A stretch of 64,000 bases of DNA from Streptomyces spinosisporus. GTDB lineage: Bacteria > Actinomycetota > Actinomycetes > Streptomycetales > Streptomycetaceae. The DNA is taken from NCBI RefSeq assembly GCF_022698145.1, contig NZ_JALDAX010000013.1, positions 62,001 through 126,000 of the forward strand, written 5' to 3'. Within the stretch, counting starts at the first letter, position 1, and every line of letters starts with the position of its first letter. A model generated the notes under the pieces. That model had not been told where the DNA came from. It did not search any database and saw only the letters and a program-made list of their open reading frames with translations. Shown here piece by piece: positions 20,088 through 28,183 of the stretch. Both the position numbers and the translations under genes were made by a program.

Positions 20088-21144
20088 CCGCGGGCACGAT
20101 CTGCGTCACCACGGGGACGCGGAGGTGCGCGACGACGGTGCGGCGCTCGTCGACCTCGCCGTGAACGTGCGCACGGGCACCCCCCCGGTGTGGCTGCGCG
20201 AGCGCGTGGCCGGTGCGCTGGGCTCGCTCGCCGCCTACCCGGACGGGCGGGCCGCACGGGCTGCCGTCGCGGCGCGGCACGGGCTGCCCGTGGAGCGGGT
20301 GCTGCTGACGGCGGGCGCGGCCGAGGCGTTCGTGCTGCTCGCGCGGGCCCTGAAGGTGCGCAGACCGGTCGTGGTGCACCCGCAGTTCACGGAGCCGGAG
20401 GCGGCGCTGCGGGACGCCGGGCACTCGGTGGACCGGGTGCTGCTGCGCGAGGAGGACGGCTTCCGGCTCGATGTGGCGCGGATCCCCGAGGACGCGGACC
20501 TGGTGGTGATCGGCAATCCCACCAACCCCACCTCCGTCCTCCACCCCGCCGCGACGATCGCCGGACTCGCCCGTCCCGGGCGGACGTTGGTCGTCGACGA
20601 GGCGTTCATGGACGCGGTGCCCGGCGAGCCCGAGGCGCTGGCCGGGCGCACGGACGTGCCGGGCCTGGTGGTCCTGCGCAGCCTGACCAAGACCTGGGGG
20701 CTCGCGGGACTGCGGATCGGCTACGTGCTCGCCGAACCCGGGACGGTGGCCCGCCTGGAGCGCGCCCAGCCCCTGTGGCCGGTCTCCACGCCCGCGCTGG
20801 CCGCGGCCGAGGCCTGCATGGAGCCGCAGGCCCTGGCCGAGGCGGCGCACGCGGCCCACCGCATCGCCACGGACCGCGCCCATCTGGTCGCCGGGCTCAG
20901 CGAGTTCACCACGGACGGCCTGCGGCTGGTGCAGCCCGCCGAGGGCCCCTTCGTCCTCGCACGCCTGCCCCACGCCGCCGCCGTACGCCACCACCTGCGC
21001 GACCTGGGATTCGCGGTACGCCGGGGCGACACCTTCCCGGGACTCGGCAACGACTGGCTGCGACTGGCGGTACGGGACCGGACGACGGTCAACTCATTCC
21101 TACAGGCACTGGACCGGGCTCTGACCCTGGCGTCGCACCGCTGA
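20077..21144 (+). CDS. cobC: PLP-dependent CobC (threonine-phosphate decarboxylase-like)
   Basis: This 355-residue fold-type I aminotransferase-like protein has GNPTNPTSVLHP at about residue 146, LVVDEAFMDAVPGEP at about 169, and RSLTKTWGLAGLRIGYVL at about 202 carrying the PLP-binding Lys. This matches the Rv2231c-type CobC family, related to CobD of Salmonella, which makes aminopropanol phosphate for the CobD/CbiB step. The ATG lies 11 bp inside cbiX. Its last codons form one arm of a hairpin, and a degenerate copy of its 3' end lies 214 bp downstream. Confidence 0.9.
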   Translation: MHTDRGHDLRHHGDAEVRDDGAALVDLAVNVRTGTPPVWLRERVAGALGSLAAYPDGRAARAAVAARHGLPVERVLLTAGAAEAFVLLARALKVRRPVVVHPQFTEPEAALRDAGHSVDRVLLREEDGFRLDVARIPEDADLVVIGNPTNPTSVLHPAATIAGLARPGRTLVVDEAFMDAVPGEPEALAGRTDVPGLVVLRSLTKTWGLAGLRIGYVLAEPGTVARLERAQPLWPVSTPALAAAEACMEPQALAEAAHAAHRIATDRAHLVAGLSEFTTDGLRLVQPAEGPFVLARLPHAAAVRHHLRDLGFAVRRGDTFPGLGNDWLRLAVRDRTTVNSFLQALDRALTLASHR

Positions 21145-21165
21145 GCGGGGGTGTGACGCCAGGGT
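21124..21165. terminator. Hairpin terminator overlapping the end of cobC
   Basis: ACCCTGGCGTCGCACC (21124-21139) pairs with GGTGTGACGCCAGGGT (21150-21165) with a single G-U type mismatch and a 10-base loop. The stem contains the last codons of cobC. No T-tract follows on the plus strand. Confidence 0.7.
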
Positions 21166-21338
21166 GTTGGCCGGGGGGAACGCCCGCCGGGGCCGTAACC
21201 CGTCTCCGCAAGCCCCGACTCGACGCGCTGCGCCACGACGCCACCGAAGCCCGTGGTCGGCGACGACGGCCGCTGCGGCGGCCGTGCCGGACCGGACAAC
21301 CCTCGACTCACTCCTGCAGGCACTGGACCGGGCATTGG

Positions 21339-21378
21339 CCCTGGCGTCGCACTGATCAACAGCCGTGTGGCGCCAGGG
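21339..21378. terminator. Second, duplicated hairpin between cobC and the LAETG gene
   Basis: CCCTGGCGTCGCAC (21339-21352) pairs with GTGTGGCGCCAGGG (21365-21378), with two G-U type positions. It is the decayed copy of the hairpin at 21124-21165. It lies 34 bp beyond the stop of the minus-strand LAETG gene, so it could terminate that gene, while the other copy serves cobC. Confidence 0.6.
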
Positions 21379-21411
21379 GTTTGTCCGGGAGCGCCTGACC
21401 GAACCGCTGGT

Positions 21412-22314
21412 TCAGTTGCGGGCGCGGCGCGTCAGGGCCACTGCTCCGCCGCCGGCCAGGAGCAGCACGATCGCGCCGCCCGCGATGTACGGCGTCATGG
21501 AGTTGCCGCCCGTCTCCGCGAGCCCCGACTCCTCGCCCTGCGCCTTGGTGCCACCACCGGGGTCCGTGCTCGGCGCCGACGACTGCTGCGCGGCGGCCGG
21601 TGCCTCGCAGGTCGCCTTCGCGAGGGTCAGCTCGCCCTCGACGTCGGCGACGTTGAGCTTCAACGGGTTGACGGAGACCTTCAGTTCGAGCGCGGTGGCG
21701 GCCGCCGTACGGGAGGTGGTCTCCTTCTTCGACAGGTCGAGACGGACCTCGCCGACGCCGGGCACCTTGACGTCCGTCGTGCCGCCGGCCGTGAGGGTGA
21801 CCTTCTTGCCGAGGACGGTCACCGAGCCGGGCAGGTTCGACTCGGCGACGGGCGTCTTGCCGGCCGCGCACGTCGCCCTGGAGGTGACCTTCTCGATCTC
21901 GATGAGCGAGAGCAGCGGCAGACCGGGGACGTGCAGGCGGGCGTGGACGAGGTCGGTGCGGCCCTCTGCGCGTCCTGCGGTGACGGTCGCCTTCGCCGAA
22001 GCCGCCTGCGCGGTCAGCACGTTGAAGGGCTTGCCACCGTCGACGCCGTCCAGCGTGGCGGACAGCGCCGTCTTCTCGGCGCTCTGCGGCGCCTCGACCT
22101 GGTTGAGCGAGACCGCGAGCGGCACGTTCACGGTCTTGTTGAGCAGGGACACGTCGAGCCCGGTGCGCAGGACCACGGCGCTCGCGTGGCCCTGGTCGCC
22201 GGTCGCGTGCGCGGTGCCCGCGCCCGCCAGGGCCACGGGGCCTGCGGCGAGGGCCGTGGCCGTCGCGACGGTGGCGAGACGGCGTGCGGGCAGGCGGAAT
22301 TTCTTGCCGTTCAA
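21412..22314 (-). CDS. SCO1860-type LAETG-anchored secreted protein (sortase substrate)
   Basis: This is a 300-residue secreted wall protein. The N-terminus has basic residues (KKFRLPARR), a hydrophobic core and an AHA cleavage site near residue 37. The mature domain is Lys/Thr/Val-rich, beta-type, with a Cys near the middle and another before a Pro/Ser linker. The C-terminus has LAETGG, a hydrophobic helix (YIAGGAIVLLLAGGGAVAL) and the basic tail TRRARN, a class E sortase signal. I chose TTG 22314 because GAGGGG lies 8 bp upstream; the frame extends to 22386 without a better site. The name follows the S. coelicolor family recalled from memory; the function is unknown. Confidence 0.85.
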   Translation of the reverse strand: MNGKKFRLPARRLATVATATALAAGPVALAGAGTAHATGDQGHASAVVLRTGLDVSLLNKTVNVPLAVSLNQVEAPQSAEKTALSATLDGVDGGKPFNVLTAQAASAKATVTAGRAEGRTDLVHARLHVPGLPLLSLIEIEKVTSRATCAAGKTPVAESNLPGSVTVLGKKVTLTAGGTTDVKVPGVGEVRLDLSKKETTSRTAAATALELKVSVNPLKLNVADVEGELTLAKATCEAPAAAQQSSAPSTDPGGGTKAQGEESGLAETGGNSMTPYIAGGAIVLLLAGGGAVALTRRARN

Positions 22315-22540
22315 GGTGGGGACCCCTCGGAGGAGACATGCTCGGGACCCGCCAAGAATTACGCACCAGGAGTGAACCGGCGGCATTCCGGCGCCACTTC
22401 ACCCCATCGTGCGTTCCCCGTGAACATTTTCGAATCGCGCGGCACAAGCGTTCCACCCTTTCCCCGCCGCACCGCCCCTTGCGGGTGTACGACGGCCGCC
22501 GCACCGGCGCACGGGACGGCGCGCGCCGCGTCAACAGGCG

Positions 22541-23632
22541 CTACGCGAAGGGGTGCCCGTCGACCACTACCCGCCGGGGTGCGGCGAGTACACGTACATC
22601 GGCCCGCGGATCCTCCTCGTAGACGACGAGATCGGCGGGCGCCCCCTCGTCGAGACCCGGCCGGCCGAGCCACTCGCGCGCGCCCCACGTCGTCGCCGAC
22701 AGCGCCTCGACGGGCGGGATGCCCGCGGTGACCAGCTCCGCGACCTCGCCCGCCACGAGCCCGTGGCCGAGGTGGCCGCCCGCGTCGGTGCCGACGTACA
22801 CCGGGATCCCGGCGTCGTAGGCGCTGCGCACGGTGTCGTAGCGGCGCTCGTGGAGGCGGCGCATATGGTCCGCCCACCGCGGGAACTTGTCCGCGCCGCC
22901 GTCCGCGAGCCGGGGGAAGGTCGCGATGTTGACCAGGGTCGGGACCATCGCCACGCCGCGCTCGGCGAACAGCGGGATCAGTTCGTCGGTCAGTCCGGTG
23001 GCGTGCTCGATGCAGTCGATGCCCGCCTCGACCAGGTCCCGCAGCGAGTTCTCGGCGAAGCAGTGCGCGGTGACCCGGGCGCCCATCCGGTGGGCCTCGG
23101 CGATGGCCGCGCCGACGGCGTCCCGCGGCCAGCTGGGGGCCAGGTCCCCGAGGTCGCGGTCGATCCAGTCGCCGACCAGCTTGACCCAGCCGTCCCCGCG
23201 GCGGGCCTCCTGGGCGACGTACGCGACCAGGTCCTCCGGCTCGATCTCCCAGGCGTAGCCGCGGATGTAGCGGCGGGTGCGGGCGATGTGCCGGCCGGCC
23301 CTGATGATCTTCGGGAGGTCCTCGCGGTCGTCGACCCAGCGGGTGTCCGAGGGCGAACCGGCGTCTCGCAGGAGCAGCGCGCCCGCGTCCCGGTCGGTCA
23401 GCGCCTGCTTCTCGGCCACGTCCTGCTCGACCGGGCCGTTCGGACCGAGCCCGACGTGGCAGTGGGCGTCGACGAGGCCGGGCAGCACCCAGCCCTCGAC
23501 CGTACGGACGTCCCGGGCGCCGGCGGGACGGTCGTAGGAGATCCGGCCGCCGACCACCCACAACTCGTCCCGGACGTCGTCCGGCCCGACCAGGACCCGG
23601 CCCTTCACGTGCAGCACCGCGCGATCACTCAT
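22541..23632 (-). CDS. Amidohydrolase family protein (imidazolonepropionase-like)
   Basis: This 363-residue metal-dependent hydrolase of the amidohydrolase superfamily shows GLVDAHCHVGLGP (metal-binding HxH at about residue 57), a likely ligand Lys in DGWVKLVGDWIDRD, ARVTAHCFAENSL and CIEHATGLTD carrying the next histidines, and VGTDAGGHLGHG with the catalytic Asp at about residue 301. Subfamily members act on cyclic amides, dipeptides or imidazolonepropionate-like rings; the substrate cannot be told from sequence. Its stop is about 226 bp from the start of the LAETG gene on the same strand. Upstream, tandem repeats separate it from an amino-acid ABC transporter. Confidence 0.88.
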   Translation of the reverse strand: MSDRAVLHVKGRVLVGPDDVRDELWVVGGRISYDRPAGARDVRTVEGWVLPGLVDAHCHVGLGPNGPVEQDVAEKQALTDRDAGALLLRDAGSPSDTRWVDDREDLPKIIRAGRHIARTRRYIRGYAWEIEPEDLVAYVAQEARRGDGWVKLVGDWIDRDLGDLAPSWPRDAVGAAIAEAHRMGARVTAHCFAENSLRDLVEAGIDCIEHATGLTDELIPLFAERGVAMVPTLVNIATFPRLADGGADKFPRWADHMRRLHERRYDTVRSAYDAGIPVYVGTDAGGHLGHGLVAGEVAELVTAGIPPVEALSATTWGAREWLGRPGLDEGAPADLVVYEEDPRADVRVLAAPRRVVVDGHPFA

Positions 23633-23644
23633 GCCAGCACCCTA

Positions 23645-23695
23645 ATGACCGGCCCCGCGCCATGACCGGCCCCGGGCCATGACCGGCCCCGGGGC
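23645..23695. repeat. Three tandem 17-bp repeats
   Basis: ATGACCGGCCCCGCGCC, ATGACCGGCCCCGGGCC and ATGACCGGCCCCGGGGC follow one another without a gap at 23645-23661, 23662-23678 and 23679-23695. They fill the 66-bp gap between the amidohydrolase start and the stop of the ABC ATPase gene. Each unit is partly self-complementary (GGCC), so the array could form weak hairpins. Confidence 0.85.
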
Positions 23696-23698
23696 GCC

Positions 23699-24508
23699 CT
23701 AGTCGCCCTTGCCCAGCTGCTCCGGTGTGCCCTCCTCCACCTCGGCCATCGCCGGGTCGAGCAGGCGGGAGAGGAAGTGGCGGGTGCGTTCGTGGGCGGG
23801 GTCGCCGATGACCTGGGCGGGGGCGCCCTGTTCGACGATCACTCCGCCGTCCATGAAGACGACCCGGTCGGCGACCTCGCGGGCGAAGGTCATCTCGTGG
23901 GTGACGACCATCATGGTCATGCCCTCGTCGGCGAGCATGCGCATCACCGCGAGCACGTCCCCGACCAGCTCCGGGTCGAGCGCCGACGTCGGCTCGTCGA
24001 ACAGCATCACCTCGGGACCCATCGACAGCGACCGTGCGATCGCCACGCGCTGCTGCTGGCCGCCGGAGAGGGAGGCGGGATAGGCGTCCGCCTTCTCCGA
24101 CAGGCCCACCCGCGCCAGGTTCTCGGCCGCCACCCGCGCGGCCTCGGCCTTGTCCCGCCCGAGCACCCGGCGCTGCGGCAGCGTGAGGTTCCGGGTGACG
24201 GTGAGGTGCGGAAAGAGGTTGAACTGCTGGAAGACCATGCCGATACGGCGGCGTACGGCGTCGATGTCCACGTCGGGGTCGGTGAGTTCGGTGCCGCCGA
24301 CGAGGACCTGCCCCTTGGTCGGCTCCTCCAGGAGGTTCACGCAGCGCAGCAGCGTCGACTTGCCGGAGCCGGACGGTCCGATGACGCACACCACCTCGCC
24401 CCGGCCGATCTCCAGGTCGATGCCGCGCAGCACCTCGTTGTCGCCGAACGACTTGTGCAGGCCGCGTACTTCGATCTCCGCACCCGCCGCGGGTGACGTC
24501 TGGCTCAT
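23699..24508 (-). CDS. Polar amino-acid ABC transporter ATP-binding protein
   Basis: This 269-residue ABC ATPase of the GlnQ/HisP type has Walker A GPSGSGKSTLLRCVNLLE at about residue 45, Q-loop VFQQFNLFPHLTV, signature LSGGQQQRVAIARSL, Walker B VMLFDEPTSALDPE and the H-loop VVTHEMTFAREVADRV. The NLFPHLTV and SALDPELVGDV sequences are typical of polar amino-acid importers. The ATG at 24508 overlaps the permease stop by 4 bp. It is the last gene of a binding protein - permease - ATPase operon. Confidence 0.94.
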   Translation of the reverse strand: MSQTSPAAGAEIEVRGLHKSFGDNEVLRGIDLEIGRGEVVCVIGPSGSGKSTLLRCVNLLEEPTKGQVLVGGTELTDPDVDIDAVRRRIGMVFQQFNLFPHLTVTRNLTLPQRRVLGRDKAEAARVAAENLARVGLSEKADAYPASLSGGQQQRVAIARSLSMGPEVMLFDEPTSALDPELVGDVLAVMRMLADEGMTMMVVTHEMTFAREVADRVVFMDGGVIVEQGAPAQVIGDPAHERTRHFLSRLLDPAMAEVEEGTPEQLGKGD

Positions 24509-25338
24509 TTCACGGCCTCCTGGGCCTTCGCCTCCATGCGGCGCACGACGAAGCCGAGCGGGATGGTCACCAGCAGGTAGCACAGCCCTGCGACCAGGAT
24601 CGGCGTGGAGTTGGCGGTCGTACTGGCCAGGTCGCGGCCGTACTTGGACAGTTCGCGCTCCTCCAGGGTGACGCCGAGGAACAGCACCAGCGAGGAGTCC
24701 TTGAAGAGCAGGACGAGTTCGTTGGTCAGCGGCGGGAGGATGATGCGGAACGCCTGCGGGATGATGATCGAGATCATGGCGCGGGCGGGCGAGAACCCGA
24801 GTGAACGGGCCGCCTCCATCTGCCCCTTGGGCACGGCCTGGATGCCCGCGCGGATCGTCTCGGCCATGTAGGCGGCGGCGACCAGACCGAGCGCGAGGGC
24901 GACCTTGCCGTAGGTGCCGCCGACGATCTCCGTGCCGGGGAAGGCCAGGGGCACGGCGACGCCGATGAAGATGAAGATCAGCAGGGCGGGCAGTCCGCGG
25001 AAGATCTCGATGTAGATGCCGGCGACCCAGCGGTAGGGGCCCACCGAGGACAGCCGCATCAGCGCGATCACCATGCCGAGCACGAGGCCGACGACGAAGC
25101 CGGACAGCGTGTACAGCACGGTGTTCTTCAGCGCCAGCGTGATCACGTCGGGGAACATCTGCTTGGCGATGCTCCACTGCGCGAACTGGTTCTTCAGCCG
25201 GCCCCAGTCCGCCGCGACCGCGAAGGCGATCACGGCGGCGACGAAGACGACGTACTGCGCGCCGCGGGACAGGGTGCGCTTCTGCGTGCGGGTCAGGCCC
25301 TTCTTGCGGGGCTGGAGTCGTACGTCGGGTGCGGTCAT
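24505..25338 (-). CDS. Polar amino-acid ABC transporter permease
   Basis: This 277-residue inner-membrane permease has about five to six helices and the EAA-type loop EAARSLGFSPARAMISIIIP at about residue 180. It has the HisM/GlnP pattern, including KNTVLYTLSGFVVGLVLGM and IEIFRGLPALLIFIF. The N-terminus has a basic cytoplasmic segment (RLQPRKKGLTRTQKR). I placed the start at ATG 25338, overlapping the binding-protein stop. The frame is open for 15 further codons, but those duplicate the binding-protein 3' end. Confidence 0.93.
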   Translation of the reverse strand: MTAPDVRLQPRKKGLTRTQKRTLSRGAQYVVFVAAVIAFAVAADWGRLKNQFAQWSIAKQMFPDVITLALKNTVLYTLSGFVVGLVLGMVIALMRLSSVGPYRWVAGIYIEIFRGLPALLIFIFIGVAVPLAFPGTEIVGGTYGKVALALGLVAAAYMAETIRAGIQAVPKGQMEAARSLGFSPARAMISIIIPQAFRIILPPLTNELVLLFKDSSLVLFLGVTLEERELSKYGRDLASTTANSTPILVAGLCYLLVTIPLGFVVRRMEAKAQEAVK

Positions 25339-26183
25339 GAGGCGGAGGGGGAGGCCGCGGACGCGTCGTAGGGGCCGATCCACTTCTCGTACAGCTTCTT
25401 GTACGTCCCGTCGGCCTTGGCGTCCTTGATCGCCTTGTTGACCGCGGCGAGGAGCTTGGTGTTGCCCTTCTTCACCGTGAAGCCGTACTGCTCACCGGTG
25501 TTGATCTGGCCGGCGACCTTGTAGGCGGCGTTGGCCTTGTCCTTCAGCCAGCCCTGGACGACGGGGTAGTCGATGACGACGGCCTTGACCTGGCCGGTGC
25601 GCAGGCCGTTGAGGACGGCGTCGGAGGACTCGAAGGAGACCGGGTCGAAGCCCTGCGACTTCGCGTAGTCCTCGCCGGTGGTCTGTGCCTGGGCGCCGAG
25701 CTTGACCTTCTTGGCCTTGGCGTCGGCGAGCGAGGTGATGCCGCTGTCCTTGCCGACCATCAGGGCCTGGGTGGCGTCGAAGTACGGGTCGGAGAAGTCG
25801 ACGTTCTTCTTGCGCTCGGCGGTGATGGTCATGCCGGCCGCGGCCAGGTCGCACTCGCCGGAGTTGAGGAACGCGCCGGTCTTGAAGTTCTCGAAGGGCG
25901 TGTCGAGGATCTGCTGCTTGACGCCGAGGTCCTTGGCGACGAGGTCGATCATCGACACGTCGAAGCCCTGCACCTTGCCGTTGATCTCCGACTGGAAGGG
26001 CGGGTACGGCAGGTGGGTGCAGGTGGTCAGCTGTCCCGCCTTGACGAGTTGGACCCCGCCGGCGGCCGTCTTGCTGCCGCTGCCGCCGTTGTCGCTGGAT
26101 GTGCAGGCGGCTACGAGCACCAGCCCGGCCGTCACGGTGATGGCGGCCAGAGTGCGGGTCCGGCGCCCGGAGGGGGTCTTCAC
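25335..26183 (-). CDS. Amino-acid ABC transporter substrate-binding lipoprotein
   Basis: This 282-residue protein begins with a basic n-region, a hydrophobic core and a lipobox ending VLVAAC (Cys27), so it should be lipid-anchored outside the membrane. The body is a family 3 binding protein, with GFDVSMIDLVAKDLGVK at about residue 73, then AGMTITAERKKNVDFSDPYF, a strong family-3 signature. The ligand is probably a polar or basic amino acid, or a related compound. It starts at GTG 26183 behind AGGAG, 27 bp or so from a good promoter. Confidence 0.93.
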   Translation of the reverse strand: MKTPSGRRTRTLAAITVTAGLVLVAACTSSDNGGSGSKTAAGGVQLVKAGQLTTCTHLPYPPFQSEINGKVQGFDVSMIDLVAKDLGVKQQILDTPFENFKTGAFLNSGECDLAAAGMTITAERKKNVDFSDPYFDATQALMVGKDSGITSLADAKAKKVKLGAQAQTTGEDYAKSQGFDPVSFESSDAVLNGLRTGQVKAVVIDYPVVQGWLKDKANAAYKVAGQINTGEQYGFTVKKGNTKLLAAVNKAIKDAKADGTYKKLYEKWIGPYDASAASPSAS

Positions 26184-26216
26184 GGGGGGCCTCCTGTGGG
26201 GGAACTGTGGGTTCCG

Positions 26217-26244
26217 ATTATAAGGAGAGGTTTGGGTCTCTCAA
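26217..26244 (-). promoter_or_regulatory. Sigma-70-type promoter for the amino-acid ABC operon
   Basis: Read on the minus strand, TTGAGA (26244-26239) is separated by 16 bp from a perfect TATAAT (26222-26217). The start codon of the binding-protein gene follows at 26183, giving a short leader of roughly 27 bases. It is the best consensus promoter in the window and fits the vegetative sigma factor HrdB. Confidence 0.7.
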
Positions 26245-26382
26245 ACCAAACCGATGGTTGCGGGGGTGTCCGGCCTAAGAAGTCTCAAGTGGTGGGCACG
26301 TGGTAGGTGGGCCATATGGGGCGGGTCAACTGGCGGATACCCTCGACAGAAGTCGAACACTCGTGAGTGAAGAGAGCACGCC

Positions 26383-27483
26383 GTGACCCACCCCCTCCTC
26401 GATCTGCCCCCGATGAGCGCCGCGCACTTCGCCTCGATCGAGGACCGCGTGGCGAAGCTGCTCGACACCGAGCAGGACGTGGTGATCATGCAGGGTGAGG
26501 CGCTGCTGCCGCTGGAGGGGGCGATCCGGGGGACCGCCGGGCCGGGGACCGTCGCACTGAACGTCATCACCGGGCCGTACGGACAGACCTTCGGGAACTG
26601 GCTGCGGGACTGCGGGGCGACGGTGATCGACCTCTCGGTGCCCTTCCACACGGCGGTGAGTGCCGCACAGATCCGGGAGGCGTTCACCGAGCACCCGGAG
26701 ATCGACTTCGTGTCGCTGGTGCACGCGGAGGCGGCCACCGGCAACACCAATCCGGTCGCGGAGATCGGGGAGGTCGTACGGGAGCAGGGCGCGCTGTTCT
26801 ATCTGGACGCGGTCGCCTCGATCGGGGCCGAGCCGGTGCTGCCGGACGCGTGGGGTGTGGACCTGTGCGTCGTCGGGGCGCAGAAGGCGATGGGCGGGCC
26901 CGCGGGTGTGTCGGCGGTGTCGGTGAGCGAGCGGGCGTGGGCGCGGATGGCCTCGAACCCCGGGGCGCCGCGCAGGTCGTATCTGTCGCTGCTCGACTGG
27001 AAGGAGCGGTGGGTCGACGGCGGGCGCAAGGCTCTGCTGCATGCGCCGGCGCAGCTGGAGATGCTGGCGCTGGAGGCGTGCGTGGAGCGGATCGAGACGG
27101 AGGGGCTGGAGGCCGTGATGGCCCGGCACGCCTCCGCCGCCGCTGCCACGCGCGCGGGGGCGGTGGCTCTCGGCGGCGGCCTCGAACCGTATGTCCACGA
27201 GGCACACGAGGCGGCCCCGGTCGCCACGACGCTACGAACCCCTCCGGGCGTCCTCGCATCAGACCTGGTGACGCACGCCCTCTCCACCGACCCCACACTC
27301 CCGCTGGCCGCCGGCGGGGGCGCGCTGGCCGCTTCCATGATCCGCGTGAACCACTACGGCCCGAACGCGACCCCGGAGACGATCAACTCCAGCCTGACAG
27401 CACTGGGCGTCGCACTGCGGGAGAACGGGGCGACGGTGGACCTGGAGGGGGCGCGGGGGGCTGTGGAGGGCGGCTGGGCGTAG
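26383..27483 (+). CDS. PLP-dependent aminotransferase (class V, alanine-glyoxylate type)
   Basis: This 366-residue fold-type I PLP enzyme of the serine/alanine-glyoxylate aminotransferase group has GEALLPLEGAIRGTAGPGT near residue 38, VHAEAATGNTNPVAEIGEVV at about 114, LDAVASIGAEPV with the PLP-ring Asp, and VVGAQKAMGGPAGVSAVSVS with the Schiff-base Lys at about residue 168. It starts at GTG 26383 after AGAGAGC, diverging from the ABC transporter operon 200 bp away. A role in amino-acid or glyoxylate metabolism is likely, but the substrate is not visible. Confidence 0.85.
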   Translation: MTHPLLDLPPMSAAHFASIEDRVAKLLDTEQDVVIMQGEALLPLEGAIRGTAGPGTVALNVITGPYGQTFGNWLRDCGATVIDLSVPFHTAVSAAQIREAFTEHPEIDFVSLVHAEAATGNTNPVAEIGEVVREQGALFYLDAVASIGAEPVLPDAWGVDLCVVGAQKAMGGPAGVSAVSVSERAWARMASNPGAPRRSYLSLLDWKERWVDGGRKALLHAPAQLEMLALEACVERIETEGLEAVMARHASAAAATRAGAVALGGGLEPYVHEAHEAAPVATTLRTPPGVLASDLVTHALSTDPTLPLAAGGGALAASMIRVNHYGPNATPETINSSLTALGVALRENGATVDLEGARGAVEGGWA

Positions 27484-27497
27484 GGCACTGGGCGGGG

Positions 27498-27575
<78 letters not shown>

Positions 27576-27756
27576 GGTGCGGGACCCGGGCTGGCGTCAC
27601 GAGATCTTCCTCGCCCCCGCCGCCCCTACCCGTCCCATCCCCCAGGGCCTCCGCCCCTTCAACCCCGGCGGGGACTACGTCCCCTGCACCCCTTACGCGC
27701 ACTGCTCCCTGCTCCCTGCAAAGCCCACGCCAGCGCACCGCTCCCCACTCCCGGCA

Positions 27757-27895
27757 GAGACCACGCCCCGGGCACCCCACCGGGCACTGCCCCCAATCCC
27801 AGGAGACCACGCACTCCCGGACCCCCTCCGGGCGCCCTCCCACCCCCCAGCAGAACCACGCGCCCCGCATCCCCTCCGGGCACTGCCCCCCCCAA
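27757..27895. repeat. Three degenerate ~47-bp direct repeats in a C-rich stretch
   Basis: Units begin at about 27757 (GAGACCACGCCCCGGGCACC), 27803 (GAGACCACGCACTCCCGGAC) and 27852 (AGAACCACGCGCCCCGCATC). Each continues with a CC(A/T)CCGGGC and CTGCC/CCTCC tail. Spacing is 46 and 49 bp. The stretch from 27590 to 27907 holds no gene I can support; its composition is strongly C-biased on the plus strand, unlike the neighbouring coding DNA. Confidence 0.6.
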
Positions 27896-27907
27896 GACGT
27901 ACCGCCC

Positions 27908-28183
27908 GTGTGGGGGGGGGACGGGAACGTCAGCGGGTACGGGCTCGACCCGGAGCGGGGTATCGGCGAGGCGCTCACCGTCTGGCAGCGGGAGATCGCG
28001 CGGGGGCGTGAGGTGTGTGCCGGCAGGCCGCTCGACGGCGTGGGGCGGATCGCCGACGGGCCGATGGCCGGTATGGAGGTCGCGCTGCGCTGGGTGTTTC
28101 TGCACATGATCGAGGAGTACGCCCGGCACAACGGTCACGCGGATATCCTGCGCGAGCGTATCGACGGAGTAACCGGAGCCTGA
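27908..28183 (+). pseudogene. Truncated DinB/DUF664-type protein (C-terminal remnant)
   Basis: The frame encodes a ~91-residue segment whose end, LRWVFLHMIEEYARHNGHAD then LRERIDGVTGA, matches the last helices of DUF664/DinB-superfamily (mycothiol-dependent transferase-like) proteins. Full-length relatives are about 160-180 residues and carry an N-terminal helix with the first metal-binding His; that part is absent here. Upstream DNA is low-complexity repeat with no matching N-terminus in any frame I read. The conserved H-x(3)-EEYARH motif is intact. I read it as a gene whose 5' half was lost next to the repeat arrays, though a short functional protein cannot be excluded. Confidence 0.65.

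Larger units (their letters stand above)
21076..21378. repeat. Degenerate tandem duplication of the cobC 3' end and adjoining sequence
   Basis: Bases from about 21076 (GACCGGACGACGGTC, then the GCACTGGACCGGGC core) recur from about 21290, offset ~214 bp. The translated copy reads DRTTLDSLLQALDRALALASH against the genuine DRTTVNSFLQALDRALTLASHR. The hairpin at the end of cobC is also copied (21339-21378). The sequence between, about 21190-21290 (CCGTCTCCGC-AGCCCCGACTC-type), resembles 21500-21605 inside the 3' part of the LAETG gene but lacks the stretch coding for its membrane anchor. The whole looks like an old duplication with an internal deletion. Confidence 0.7.

Noticed and set aside
22553..23665. 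Plus-strand 370-residue frame opposite the amidohydrolase
   Set aside because: The minus strand has metal-binding HxH and Asp motifs; the plus reading lacks any domain and has shadow composition.
27757..27895. Possible CRISPR array in the C-rich repeats
   Set aside because: Only three degenerate units with no unique spacers of constant length and no cas genes nearby.
27577..28011. 144-residue Pro/His-rich frame upstream of the DinB remnant
   Set aside because: The sequence is translated repeat DNA; it is not in frame with the DinB fragment and shows no N-terminal DinB helix, so it does not restore the gene.
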